A stretch of DNA of 64,000 bases from an uncultured Bacteroidales bacterium (lineage in GTDB: Bacteria > Bacteroidota > Bacteroidia > Bacteroidales > UBA932). Below the pieces are notes generated by a model that saw only the letters and a program-made list of their open reading frames with translations, was not told the DNA's origin and searched no databases. Shown one piece after another: positions 38,776 to 48,505 of the stretch. Position 1 is the stretch's first letter. Each line of letters starts with the position of its first letter. Position numbers and translations under genes: made by a program. The DNA lies in contig CALYTI010000005.1 in assembly GCA_945487035.1 (NCBI GenBank), positions 41,950 through 105,949 of the forward strand, written 5' to 3'.

Positions 38776-39357
38776 CTACTCAGCCATAAGGTACTTCGCC
38801 ATCAGACGAAGTGCCGCTCCGCGGTGGGATATGGCATTCTTCTGCGAGGCGGAGATTTCCGCAAGAGTGTGGTCAGGATACTCACGCGGGATGAACACAG
38901 GATCATAGCCAAAACCCTGACGGCCTTCGCGATGCAGGGCAATCTTCCCTTCCAGGCAACCGTCGAACTGGCGCACTTCGCCTCCACGGATGAGGGTGAC
39001 CACACAGCGGAAACGGGCTGTGCGGGGACCTCCCGCCTTCGCCATTTCGGCAAGCAGCTTCTCCATATTGTCGTCAAAGTTGCAATGCGGTCCTGCATAG
39101 CGCGCAGTATAGACCCCGGGAGCTCCTCCCAGACAATCCACCTCAAGTCCGGTATCATCAGCAAAACAGTCCAGTCCGGAGGCATCATAGATGGCACTCG
39201 CCTTAATCAGACTGTTCTCGGCAAGGGTACTTCCCGTCTCCTCGATATCGTCGTCCAGGCCGAGGTCGGCCGGTGTAACCAACTCATAATCAAGCCCAAG
39301 TATCTCCTGAGCCTCGGCAAGCTTGCCTCTGTTTCCCGTAGCAAAAACCAGTCTCAT
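38776..39357 (-). CDS. rdgB: XTP/dITP diphosphatase (RdgB/HAM1 family)
   Basis: MRLVFATGNRGKLAEAQEILG...ASGLDCFADDTGLEVDCLGGAPGVYTARYAG. Confidence 0.96.
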   Translation of the reverse strand: MRLVFATGNRGKLAEAQEILGLDYELVTPADLGLDDDIEETGSTLAENSLIKASAIYDASGLDCFADDTGLEVDCLGGAPGVYTARYAGPHCNFDDNMEKLLAEMAKAGGPRTARFRCVVTLIRGGEVRQFDGCLEGKIALHREGRQGFGYDPVFIPREYPDHTLAEISASQKNAISHRGAALRLMAKYLMAE

Positions 39358-40841
39358 ATCAGTGGCGAACTCAAAGCTTCCTTCAACTCAGTATCATAGC
39401 GCAACCGCAGCTCAACAGCTGCAGCCTGGAACCAATACCTCACAACTATCTCGCTTTCAAGCAGCTGGCACATCTCTTCCCGGTTCAGTTCGTCGAGTTT
39501 GCCAGCATCCTTCATCTTCGGCTTAAGGTACTCGATAAAGCCGTCCCAGTCGTCGAAATGGTAATCCTTTGCCGGAGCTATGCTCTCGTGAGCCCTCACA
39601 TAATCCAGGACATATTCCTCCATCAGCCCTGACATCGCGATGGAATAAACCAGGTCGCTGAATTCGAATTTCTGCAGCTTCACATCCGGAGTGATGCCGC
39701 CACCATCCCTGACCTCGCGCCCGCGCGAGGTGTAGAACACGTGGGTAAGGGAATCCGGAATATGTCCCACGCTTCCGTCCTCGTTGCGGTTGCTGTAGTC
39801 GATAGCCTGCACGCAGCGCCCTGACGGGGTGTAATATTTCGCAGTAGTAATCTTGAGCTGCCCTCCGTAAGGCAGGGGGCGTATGGACTGCACCAGACCC
39901 TTGCCGAAGGTACGCTGGCCCATAATCGTAGCCCTGTCCATATCCTGAAGCGCTCCGCTGACGATTTCGGAAGCCGATGCGCTGCCCGAATCCACCAGCA
40001 CTACAATAGGCAGTTTCAGGTCAATAGGGTCCCTGTAGGTCTTATAGGTAACCACATCCTTTGGATTGCGCCCCCTGGCAGTCACCACCACCGAGCCCTT
40101 AGGCACAAAGAGGGACACTATTTCCACAGCCTCCTGCATCAGACCGCCTCCGTTCTGGCGCAGGTCCAGCACGAGTTTCTTCATTCCTTCGGACTTGAGG
40201 CGAAGCACTTCCTGACGCATCTGCGCAGCCACCCCTTCGGTAAATCCGGTCTGGTAGATATAGCCCGTCGTTCCGTCGTCAAGCATCCCTGCATACTGTA
40301 TGTCCGGAATATGAATCAGTTCCCTGACCACCGAGACCTCAACGGTATCGCGGGTACGCAGCTTTTTCACCAGAAACTTCACCTCGGTGCCCGGCTGCCC
40401 CTTCATCCTTGAAGAGCACTCTGCCGAATCCTTGCCTTTCACGCTCTCGCCGTTGATTTCCAGAATCTCATCTCCGCACACAAGGCCGGCTTTGGCGCAC
40501 GGCGAGCCGGCATAAGGTTCATTGATTACCACATTTCCGTCCTTCTCGGGCTTGAAGATGATGGCACCTATTCCTCCGTAGGCCTTCTCGATTTGCATAC
40601 GGAAGTTGTCATTCTCCTCGGCTGGCACATAGACCGTGTAAGGGTCGAGGGTCTCCAGCATAGCGTCTATTGCCGCCTTCTGCATACGCTCGACCGGCAG
40701 GGAATCCACATAGGAACGGTTGAGTTCCCTCAGTATTGCGTTCTGTATCTCCACGAACTTTCCGAGCTGGAAGTTGCTGGACTGAGCCGAGGCACCCGCT
40801 GCGAGCGTCAGGGCCAATATTGCTGCAAATATTCTTTTCAT
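39354..40841 (-). CDS. S41-family C-terminal processing peptidase
   Basis: PDZ domain (YGGIGAIIFKPEKDG...), LDLRQNGGGLMQEAVEIVSLF, VLVDSGSASASEIVSGALQD. Confidence 0.93.
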   Translation of the reverse strand: MKRIFAAILALTLAAGASAQSSNFQLGKFVEIQNAILRELNRSYVDSLPVERMQKAAIDAMLETLDPYTVYVPAEENDNFRMQIEKAYGGIGAIIFKPEKDGNVVINEPYAGSPCAKAGLVCGDEILEINGESVKGKDSAECSSRMKGQPGTEVKFLVKKLRTRDTVEVSVVRELIHIPDIQYAGMLDDGTTGYIYQTGFTEGVAAQMRQEVLRLKSEGMKKLVLDLRQNGGGLMQEAVEIVSLFVPKGSVVVTARGRNPKDVVTYKTYRDPIDLKLPIVVLVDSGSASASEIVSGALQDMDRATIMGQRTFGKGLVQSIRPLPYGGQLKITTAKYYTPSGRCVQAIDYSNRNEDGSVGHIPDSLTHVFYTSRGREVRDGGGITPDVKLQKFEFSDLVYSIAMSGLMEEYVLDYVRAHESIAPAKDYHFDDWDGFIEYLKPKMKDAGKLDELNREEMCQLLESEIVVRYWFQAAAVELRLRYDTELKEALSSPLI

Positions 40842-42079
40842 TGCGCTTCTACCCATTTGTAAACTTTGTCTCCTCGGTGGAGTTTCTGAGGAACAGCCAC
40901 CGAGCAGCGGGCGCCCTTGTCCGCAAGCTCTACGGACTGGAAGTTCACCCTCATATCTTCTATATCGAATTCAACCACGCCGGTGGTCTGGCCAATTGCC
41001 ATTGCCCTGTCTCCTTTGCAAAGCGGCTGGCTCTCAACGGTAATCTCGCATACTCCGATACGGTCGAACCAGTTGCTGACCTTGCCCACATAGACCTTGC
41101 GGAGCTTGGACTGGCTTCCGTAAACCTCGCTCCACTGGCCCATCTTCGCACCCTGGTAGTAGCCGTCCCAGAAGCCCCTGTTGAATACCTCGCTGAGGCG
41201 TCCTTTCAGCTGAGATGCAAGCTCCGGAGTATAAGTTCCCTCGCACACCGCGTCCGCCGCCTTGCGGTAGCATTCGGTGCAACGCTTGACATATTCGGCG
41301 CTGCGCGCCCTGCCTTCTATCTTGAATACCTTCACGCCGGACTCTATGATGCGGTCCATAAACTCTATGGTACACAGGTCCTTAGGGGACATAATATACT
41401 TATTGTCCACAAGCAGCTGATTGCCCGTGTCCAGGTCGGTGACCTCATAGCCGCGGCGGCATACCTGGAAGCAGGCCCCGCGGTTGGCAGAGGCTCCGTA
41501 GGCGTGCAGGCTGAGGTAGCATTTGCCGGAAATGGCCATACACAGCGCTCCGTGGGCGAACATCTCAATTCGGACGAGTTCTCCGCCCGGGCCTTTGATG
41601 CCTTCGCGCACTATGGTCTCGTAGATGGATTTGACCTGGTCCAGGTTAAGCTCCCTTGCGAGCACCACCACATCCGCAAACTGCGCATAGAAACGCAGCG
41701 ACTCGGCGTTGGATATGGACAGCTGGGTGGAAATATGTACCTCCATCCCTATCTGCCGGCAATAGGCTATCGCTGCCATATCGGAAGCAATCACGGCCGT
41801 AACGCCTGCCTTCCTGGCTGCATCGAGAGCCTCACGCATCTCCTCCAGGTCCTCGGGATATAGCACGATGTTGAGGGTGAGATAGGACTTCACCCCCGCC
41901 TCACGGCAGATGCGCACCACCTCCGGGAGGTCTTCCGGTGCGAAGTTGTTGGCGGAATGGCTTCGCATATTGAGCCTTCCGATTCCGAAATATACCGAAT
42001 CGGCCCCACCCTGAATCGCGGCGCGCAGGCATTCGAAATTGCCAGCCGGGGCCATTATCTCCAATTCTTTCTTGTCCAT
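40838..42079 (-). CDS. Peptidase U32 family protein
   Basis: ELEIMAPAGNFECLRAAIQGGADSVYFG...FAHGALCMAISGKCYLSLHAYGASANRGACFQVCRR. Confidence 0.94.
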   Translation of the reverse strand: MDKKELEIMAPAGNFECLRAAIQGGADSVYFGIGRLNMRSHSANNFAPEDLPEVVRICREAGVKSYLTLNIVLYPEDLEEMREALDAARKAGVTAVIASDMAAIAYCRQIGMEVHISTQLSISNAESLRFYAQFADVVVLARELNLDQVKSIYETIVREGIKGPGGELVRIEMFAHGALCMAISGKCYLSLHAYGASANRGACFQVCRRGYEVTDLDTGNQLLVDNKYIMSPKDLCTIEFMDRIIESGVKVFKIEGRARSAEYVKRCTECYRKAADAVCEGTYTPELASQLKGRLSEVFNRGFWDGYYQGAKMGQWSEVYGSQSKLRKVYVGKVSNWFDRIGVCEITVESQPLCKGDRAMAIGQTTGVVEFDIEDMRVNFQSVELADKGARCSVAVPQKLHRGDKVYKWVEAQ

Positions 42080-42136
42080 TTATGCATAGGGTCCGCCAAT
42101 TGCGGGCCAAAGCGCGAATTTACGAAGAATTTTATG

Positions 42137-42144
42137 TACTTTTG
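42137..42144 (+). promoter_or_regulatory. -7 box TACTTTTG upstream of the prenyl synthase gene
   Basis: TAnnTTTG match 20 bp before the ATG; -33 not clear. Confidence 0.35.
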
Positions 42145-42164
42145 GGAATCAAACGCATAATATT

Positions 42165-43145
42165 ATGGCTACACTCGAAAACATCACGGCCAGGACCGCC
42201 GGACTTTTCAGGAACATAAGTTTCACCGCAGAGCCTTCGGGGCTATATGACCCGCTTCGCTACATGATTGCAATCGGAGGCAAGCGTTTGCGCCCCGCCT
42301 TGTGCCTTCTGACTTATTCAATATATAAGGACAGCTTCGACGAGAGCATACTCGAGCCGGCCGCGGCGCTGGAGGTGTTCCATACCTTCACCCTCATCCA
42401 CGACGACATTATGGACCGCTCGCCCCTGCGCCGCGGCCAGGCTACCGTCTGGAAAAAATGGGATGAGGATACGGCCATTCTCAGTGGAGATGTGATGCAG
42501 ATTGATGCCTACAGACGAATAGCCAAGGCCCCGGCGGACAAACTTGCCGATGCACTCGCGCTTTTTACCGAGACGGCAGCACAGGTCTGCGAGGGGCAGC
42601 AGTACGATATGGATTTCGAGCATCAGGCAGAAGTCCCTATGGAGGATTACGCCAAGATGATCGGGCTCAAGACCGGTGTGCTGATTGCCTGTGCAGCCAA
42701 GATGGGAGCCCTGATTGCAGGAGCACCGCAGAAGGATTGCGAGGCTCTGTACCGCTACGGTTATGAGCTCGGTATGGCTTTCCAGGTGGCTGACGACTAC
42801 CTTGATGCCTTCGGAGACGAGAAGGTTTTCGGCAAGCCGATTGGAGGAGACATCATCCAGCGCAAGAAGAGCTGGCTTACCCTGCGGGCTCTTGAGAAAA
42901 CTGCCGATAAGCAGGCTCTGCTCGGGGCTCTTGACCTGCCGTCCGATACAGCAGAGCAGAAGACCGCCAAAATTGCTGCAGTGAAGGATATTTACTGCGA
43001 GCTTGGGGTTGACAGCGATGCCAAGGCCGAAGTCGTGCGCTACAATAGCCGTGCTCTGGATGCCGTCCGCTCGCTCGAACTCAGCCCTGAGGCTCTTGCC
43101 CTGCTCACAGCCTTTGCCGACCGCCTTGTCGGCAGAGCGAAATAG
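42165..43145 (+). CDS. Polyprenyl synthetase family protein
   Basis: GGKRLRPALCLLTY, LIHDDIMDRSPLRRG, FQVADDYLDAFGDEKVFGKP (DDxxD motifs). Confidence 0.94.
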   Translation: MATLENITARTAGLFRNISFTAEPSGLYDPLRYMIAIGGKRLRPALCLLTYSIYKDSFDESILEPAAALEVFHTFTLIHDDIMDRSPLRRGQATVWKKWDEDTAILSGDVMQIDAYRRIAKAPADKLADALALFTETAAQVCEGQQYDMDFEHQAEVPMEDYAKMIGLKTGVLIACAAKMGALIAGAPQKDCEALYRYGYELGMAFQVADDYLDAFGDEKVFGKPIGGDIIQRKKSWLTLRALEKTADKQALLGALDLPSDTAEQKTAKIAAVKDIYCELGVDSDAKAEVVRYNSRALDAVRSLELSPEALALLTAFADRLVGRAK

Positions 43146-43172
43146 AGGGCGGGACCGGGAATTCCCGTGAGC

Positions 43173-43312
43173 AAAATCACCTTCCACGCGACCCACTGCC
43201 AGACTGGCCTACAACCTTGCCCACCGTGGACGGTGCGGGCTTTTTCCCGCACCTTCCACGCAGCATCCCATCACAACACCTTCCGCGGCCTCCCACCGTG
43301 GAAGGTGATTTT
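43173..43312. repeat. ~140-bp double-hairpin element I (arms ACCTTCCACG/CGTGGAAGGT)
   Basis: AAAATCACCTTCCACG (43173-43188)...CGTGGACGGTG (43225-43235), GCGGGCTTTTTCCCGC centre, ACCTTCCACG (43251-43260)...CGTGGAAGGTGATTTT (43297-43312). Confidence 0.82.
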
Positions 43313-43340
43313 GATAACCGGCCGCCATGCGGGGATAAGC

Positions 43341-43410
43341 CGGATTTCAGACAATTTGTTTCCGGCAGGCAGGGATGGGTCGGATTTCAGACAATTTGTT
43401 TCCGGCAGGC
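43341..43410. repeat. 30-bp direct repeat duplicating the MATE gene 3' end
   Basis: CGGATTTCAGACAATTTGTTTCCGGCAGGC at 43341-43370 and 43381-43410. Confidence 0.95.
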
Positions 43411-44703
43411 GGTGAGCCAGATGGTTCGGGCGGCAAGGTGTGCGAAATATGCCGCCAGCAGCAGGTCCATCGACGGGCCGAAGACCAGCTCCCCGCCGAA
43501 CCACAGCACCAGAAAAGCCACCATAGCCGCCATCATCGAATTGCGGATAGGGCGCGTCCTCGCAGCGCCGAGAAACAATCCGTCCCAAGTAAAGGCGGCG
43601 CATCCCAGCGGGGGCATAATCAGCAGCCACCACAGGTAGGACTTGCAGGTCTCCACAACGTTTGCGTCATCTGTAAGCAGCCTCAGAACAGGCACTCCGC
43701 CTATGTAGTAAAGTCCTATGAACAAGGTGGCTATTGCCATACTCCATACGAAGACATAGCGCACAGTCTTACGCACCATAGGCCTGTCTTCCGCTCCTAT
43801 GAATCGTCCTGTCAGCGCCTCTCCGGCGTAGGCAAAACCATCCGTAAAATAGGAGAAGAGCATCAGCAGCTGCATCATCACCGAAGAGCAGGCTAGCAGC
43901 TGGTCTCCCAGCCTTGCAGCGATAAGGGTGTAGCCGAGATATATGACCATAAAGCACAGCGAGCGAACGAAGAGGTTGCCGTTCATCTTCAGGTATGGCA
44001 GCAGTTCGTCGCGGGTAAAGGCGTGCTTGAGCTCCTTCAGCGGGAAAGAGGAAAGCAGACGGCGGTACTTGAGCGCTGCCACCACGATGCAGAAGAGCAG
44101 GCCGCAGTATTGCGCAATCACGGTGCCGAGAGCTATGCCGTTGAAGCCTATGAACTTGGAGAGCACTATGCTCGCCACAATGTTTACTCCGTTGACTATC
44201 AGGTCTTTCCACATCGAAGACATAGAGTCCTGCTCGCCTACGAACCAGCCCGAAAAGACCAGCAGCGAGAGGGTAGCCGGTGCGGCCCATATCCTTATCA
44301 GGAAATATTTCTGCGCAAGTGCCGTGACTTCCTGCGAGGCGTGGGTGACCAGGGTCGCGAGTTTGAGGAAGGGCCATTGGAGAATAAGCAGGACTGCCGC
44401 CACAGCGAGTGCGACGCCGAGCCCTCTCCACAGCATCTTGGCCGCTGTACGGTCATCTCCCGCTCCGTATGCCTGGGCCGTCAGTCCGCCGGTACCGGCG
44501 CGCAGGAAGGCGAAGTTCCAGTAGAGCAGCGACAGAAACATAGAGCCGACCGATACGGCTCCAATGGCCGCAGCGGCGCTTACTCCGTACAGATGCCCTG
44601 AAATGGCCGTATCGACAAAGCCCACGAGGGGCACCGATATGTTGGCCAATATGCTCGGCAGGGACAGGCGGAGTATCTCACGGTTAAGTTTCTTGTCCAT
44701 CAT
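43387..44703 (-). CDS. MATE-family efflux transporter
   Basis: LNREILRLSLPSILANISVPLVGFVDTAISGHLYG...; multiple TM segments. Confidence 0.92.
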   Translation of the reverse strand: MMDKKLNREILRLSLPSILANISVPLVGFVDTAISGHLYGVSAAAAIGAVSVGSMFLSLLYWNFAFLRAGTGGLTAQAYGAGDDRTAAKMLWRGLGVALAVAAVLLILQWPFLKLATLVTHASQEVTALAQKYFLIRIWAAPATLSLLVFSGWFVGEQDSMSSMWKDLIVNGVNIVASIVLSKFIGFNGIALGTVIAQYCGLLFCIVVAALKYRRLLSSFPLKELKHAFTRDELLPYLKMNGNLFVRSLCFMVIYLGYTLIAARLGDQLLACSSVMMQLLMLFSYFTDGFAYAGEALTGRFIGAEDRPMVRKTVRYVFVWSMAIATLFIGLYYIGGVPVLRLLTDDANVVETCKSYLWWLLIMPPLGCAAFTWDGLFLGAARTRPIRNSMMAAMVAFLVLWFGGELVFGPSMDLLLAAYFAHLAARTIWLTACRKQIV

Positions 44704-45644
44704 TGTCTGAATTTGCTGTCTTCTTCCAACATTCCGAGATATGAGTTATACCTTTCGGCAGATATTGCGCCTTCTTCCACCGCCTGCTTCACCGCACAGC
44801 CCGGCTCGTGGGTGTGGGTGCATGGCACAAAGCGGCACTGGTCCGCAACGCGCAGCATTTCGGGGAAATATTTCGCAATCTCCTCCTTTTCGAGGCCATA
44901 TAGCCCAAAGCCCCTAAGTCCCGGGGTATCAACTACATAGCCTCCGCTTCCCAGAGGATACATCTCATAGAGGGAGGTGGTATGCTTTCCCTGAAGGTGG
45001 GCCAGCGATATCTCTCCGGTCTTGGGGTTGAGAGACGGGTCTATCGCTTTGATTAATGAGGATTTGCCTACTCCGGATTCGCCGCTGAACAGCACAACCT
45101 GCCCCTTGCAGAGCTCGCGAAGGGTCTGAATGCCCTCACCGGTTCTCGCCGAGGTTTCGATGACCTGATATCCCGCGTCGGTATAGATGTGCTTGAAGCG
45201 TTCGACCTGCTCCGGGGCTTCATCCCGGTAGAGATCGACTTTGTTGAGGACTATGGTTGCAGGGATTCCGAAGACAGCGCAGCTCACGAGCTGGCGGTCG
45301 AGGAAAGGAAGTTTGATTTCGGGAAAATAAAGGGTGACGACAAGGAAGGCCCTGTCCAGATTCGCCGCGATGACATGGGACTGGCGCGAGAGGTTGGTGG
45401 ACTTGCGTATCAGGTGGTTTTTCCTGTCGAGAATTTCGGTGATTACAGCAGGATGGGTCTCGTCAGGCTCCTTTTCGTACTCGAAGCGGACGCGGTCTCC
45501 GACAGCAACCGGATTTGTCGAGTTTCCGGCCGCAAGACGCACTTTACCACGGAGAACTGCGGGAAAGAGATTCCACTCGGGAAGGCAGCTCAGCATAAAG
45601 TGACTGCCCGCATTTTTAACAACTGTGGCGATTCCTTGTATCAT
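44700..45644 (-). CDS. rsgA: Ribosome small-subunit-dependent GTPase A
   Basis: Circularly permuted GTPase: VLNKVDLYRD, GESGVGKSSLIKAI, VDTPGLRGFGL; zinc site CRFVPCTHTHEPGCAV. Confidence 0.95.
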   Translation of the reverse strand: MIQGIATVVKNAGSHFMLSCLPEWNLFPAVLRGKVRLAAGNSTNPVAVGDRVRFEYEKEPDETHPAVITEILDRKNHLIRKSTNLSRQSHVIAANLDRAFLVVTLYFPEIKLPFLDRQLVSCAVFGIPATIVLNKVDLYRDEAPEQVERFKHIYTDAGYQVIETSARTGEGIQTLRELCKGQVVLFSGESGVGKSSLIKAIDPSLNPKTGEISLAHLQGKHTTSLYEMYPLGSGGYVVDTPGLRGFGLYGLEKEEIAKYFPEMLRVADQCRFVPCTHTHEPGCAVKQAVEEGAISAERYNSYLGMLEEDSKFRQ

Positions 45645-45650
45645 TTCGGG

Positions 45651-45668
45651 CAAATATAACTATATTTG
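45651..45668. promoter_or_regulatory. Divergent palindromic -7 boxes (CAAATATA-AC-TATATTTG)
   Basis: Back-to-back TATATTTG boxes between rsgA (-) and the 45689 gene (+). Confidence 0.55.
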
Positions 45669-45688
45669 TCGGGATAATATTATCGGTT

Positions 45689-46408
45689 ATGAAACATCTG
45701 CTTACAGTTTTGGCGGTTTTGTTCGGCTTTTGCGCACAAATGTTGGCGTTCAATCCGGACCCCGCGAACTTGAGCCGCAAAGCTCTTGGATTTGAAGGGA
45801 ATGTAAGCAAGGCGGTACTCAAGGAATATACGGCCCCGGACAAGACTGTCCTCAAGGGCACCACGACTTATGTGTTCAACAGGCAGGGAGAAATCCTGAC
45901 GGTCAGATATGACAACGCCGCCGGGACCTATTCGAGGCTGCTTTTCTTCCAGAGGGACGGGAATGGCGCGCTGCAGCGTCTGACCATCGCCGAGAACGGA
46001 AAGCTGGACAGCTATGTGGTCTATGGCAAAGGTGTGGAATCTCTCTATGGCAGAGGGGATTATCTGGTATCGCTTACCGTTGATTACAATGGCGAGAGAT
46101 ATATGTATGACGCTACTGAGAAAGACAATTACCTCAGTCATCCGGAGAGGTATATTTCCCGCAGCGAGCGCCATTGCGATTCTTTCGGGCGGCTGGTGAA
46201 GGAAGTGGTCTATACTCTCGGCGAAGAAGCTGAGCGCAAGGAGTTTACCTACGATGTTTTCGGTCATCTTGTCCGCACGGTTTCCTACCTTGACCGCGAA
46301 CTCGAATCCGTCACCGAATTCACCTGCGACCGCAGCGCCACCCTCACCGTCGATGCCTCAGGTCAGGTTCTGAATTTCACCGCCATCTCCCTGGAGTATT
46401 TCGAGTAA
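45689..46408 (+). CDS. Hypothetical secreted protein
   Basis: Signal peptide MKHLLTVLAVLFGFCAQMLA; RHS-like strand pattern (TYVFNRQGEILTVRYDN, FTYDVFGHLVRTVSYLD). Confidence 0.7.
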   Translation: MKHLLTVLAVLFGFCAQMLAFNPDPANLSRKALGFEGNVSKAVLKEYTAPDKTVLKGTTTYVFNRQGEILTVRYDNAAGTYSRLLFFQRDGNGALQRLTIAENGKLDSYVVYGKGVESLYGRGDYLVSLTVDYNGERYMYDATEKDNYLSHPERYISRSERHCDSFGRLVKEVVYTLGEEAERKEFTYDVFGHLVRTVSYLDRELESVTEFTCDRSATLTVDASGQVLNFTAISLEYFE

Positions 46409-46415
46409 TCAGGTA

Positions 46416-48446
46416 TCAGTCCACCACAAGTTCGAAGTCGAGAAGGCGCTGGTCGAGATTGGCGCGGGAGACGCGGATGCGCACCGGGTCACCGAGGCGA
46501 TAGACCTTGTGGGTGCGGCGGCCGCGCAGGAGGTATTTCTCCTCTTCGAAGACAAAGAAATCCGTCTTGATTTCCCGAAGGGAAACCATTCCCTCAATGT
46601 GGGTAGGCTCGATTTCCACATACATTCCCCATTCTGTCAGTCCGGAGATATGACCGTCGTACTCCTCGCCCAGGTGTTCCTGCATATACTCCACAAGCTT
46701 GTACTTGACACTGGTGCGCTCGGCATCCGCTGCTACATTCTCGCGCACGGAAGCGTGGTCGCACTGCTCCTGATAGTAGTCCTTGTCCTCACTCTTGCCG
46801 TTCTCCAGATATCCCGCGAGCAGGCGGTGAACCATAAGGTCAGGGTAACGGCGGATAGGAGAAGTGAAATGGGTATAGTCCGCGAAAGCGAGACCGAAGT
46901 GGCCTATGTTGTCGGTGCTGTATTTGGCCTTGGCCATGGAGCGCAGGGCAATCTCCTTGAACGGAGCCGCCTCAGGCTTGCCATCGGACTCGGAAAGCAA
47001 CTTATTGATAATCACCGCCGATTTTGCTCCGGTCGGGTCCTTTTCCATCTTATAGCCGAAGCCCTTGGCGAAATTGCGCAGGCCCTCGAGTTTCTCCAGA
47101 TTAGGCATATCGTGGATACGGTAAACGAAGGTCTTCCCCGTTCCGCTCACAAACTCCGCAACGCTGCGGTTCGCAAGCAGCATAAACTCCTCGATGAGCC
47201 AGTTGGCTTCGAAAGAGTGCTTCTGATAGATTTCCACCGGGCGGCCGGACACATCGCAGCGCACCTTCATCTCCGGACGGTCGAAATCGATGGCTCCTGC
47301 CTTGCGGCGGCGGCCCTTGAGAATCATAGCCAAAGCATTGGTCGTGCGTATTGCCTCAACCAAAGAGGCGCTGAAACCGGTGGAGGAAGCAATCTGTTCA
47401 TCGGTACCCTCCGCCTTGATTACGGCCTGGGCCTGGTCATAGTCCAGGCGCCAATCTGAATTGATGACCGTACGGCCTATCCACTTCTTTCTGACCTTAG
47501 CGTCAGGAGTGATTACAAAAACCGCTGAGAAAGTAAGCTTATCCTCGTGCGGACGCAGGGAGCACAGCTTGTTGCAGAGCTTCTCCGGAAGCATAGGCAC
47601 GGTCCTGTCCACCAGATAGACAGAAGTGCCGCGCTCCTGCGCTTCCTTGTCCACCGGAGTGCCCGGACGCACATACCAGGACACATCGGCAATATGCACT
47701 CCCACTTCGTAATTGCCGTCAGGCAAAGCCCTGAAGGAAAGTGCATCATCGAAGTCCTTGGCATCGGACGGGTCAATAGTGAAAGTCAGGACATCCCTGA
47801 AATCCTTTCTGCCTTTCAGGTCGGTCTTTTTTATCTTTTCGGAAATCTTGTCCGCGGCATTCTCCACCTCCGGCTCGAAACGGTACGGGAGGTTGAATTC
47901 CGCAAGAATTGCGTGCATCTCGGTATCGTTGTCCCCCGGCTCTCCGAGCACATCGACTATGTGGCCACGCGGACAGTTGTCTCCCCTGTCCCAGCGGTCC
48001 ACCAGGGCAGAAACCTTGAAGCCCTGCTGCGCTCCCATCTCTTCCGCCTGAGCAGGATCCACTTCTATGTCATAAGGCATATTGCGGCTCTGCATCAGCA
48101 CCCAGGCACTGGCTCCAACCATATGGAATATGCCCACAAAAGGCTTGGTGGAGCGCTCTATGATATCTACTATTTCGCCTTCCCGGCGGGACGCCCTTTC
48201 ACTGCGGGCCTTGGAGCGTCCTTCGCTTGTTACGGCCACACGCACGGTATCCCCGTTCAAGGCTCCCCTGGTCTTGGAAGCGCGGACAAAAACATCTTCC
48301 TGCTCGTCTTCGATGATGACGAAGGCAAATCCCTCACGGGTCATCTGCACCTTGCCTATGAACTGGGGGAACACTTTCCTGCCCTGCCTGCGCCTGCGCT
48401 GCTGGGGCTTCTTCCTCTGCTGCTTTTTAGTAATTTTTGTTTTCAT
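46416..48446 (-). CDS. rnr: Ribonuclease R
   Basis: RNB motifs (TIDPSDAKDFDDALSFRAL, HIADVSWYVRPG, HFTSPIRRYPDLMVHRLL) and C-terminal S1 domain; MKTKI start at 48446. Confidence 0.94.
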   Translation of the reverse strand: MKTKITKKQQRKKPQQRRRRQGRKVFPQFIGKVQMTREGFAFVIIEDEQEDVFVRASKTRGALNGDTVRVAVTSEGRSKARSERASRREGEIVDIIERSTKPFVGIFHMVGASAWVLMQSRNMPYDIEVDPAQAEEMGAQQGFKVSALVDRWDRGDNCPRGHIVDVLGEPGDNDTEMHAILAEFNLPYRFEPEVENAADKISEKIKKTDLKGRKDFRDVLTFTIDPSDAKDFDDALSFRALPDGNYEVGVHIADVSWYVRPGTPVDKEAQERGTSVYLVDRTVPMLPEKLCNKLCSLRPHEDKLTFSAVFVITPDAKVRKKWIGRTVINSDWRLDYDQAQAVIKAEGTDEQIASSTGFSASLVEAIRTTNALAMILKGRRRKAGAIDFDRPEMKVRCDVSGRPVEIYQKHSFEANWLIEEFMLLANRSVAEFVSGTGKTFVYRIHDMPNLEKLEGLRNFAKGFGYKMEKDPTGAKSAVIINKLLSESDGKPEAAPFKEIALRSMAKAKYSTDNIGHFGLAFADYTHFTSPIRRYPDLMVHRLLAGYLENGKSEDKDYYQEQCDHASVRENVAADAERTSVKYKLVEYMQEHLGEEYDGHISGLTEWGMYVEIEPTHIEGMVSLREIKTDFFVFEEEKYLLRGRRTHKVYRLGDPVRIRVSRANLDQRLLDFELVVD

Positions 48447-48456
48447 TTTGACTTCG

Positions 48457-48483
48457 CAAAGATAAGAAATAGAGTTATATTTG
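48457..48483. promoter_or_regulatory. Divergent -7 boxes TATCTTTG (-) and TATATTTG (+) between rnr and the phosphodiester glycosidase gene
   Basis: CAAAGATA at 48457-48464; TATATTTG at 48476-48483. Confidence 0.5.
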
Positions 48484-48505
48484 TAAAATACAGAAAATAC
48501 CGGAT

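Noticed and set aside
40736-41863. 375-aa plus-strand ORF opposite the U32 peptidase
   Set aside because: Antisense shadow ORF.
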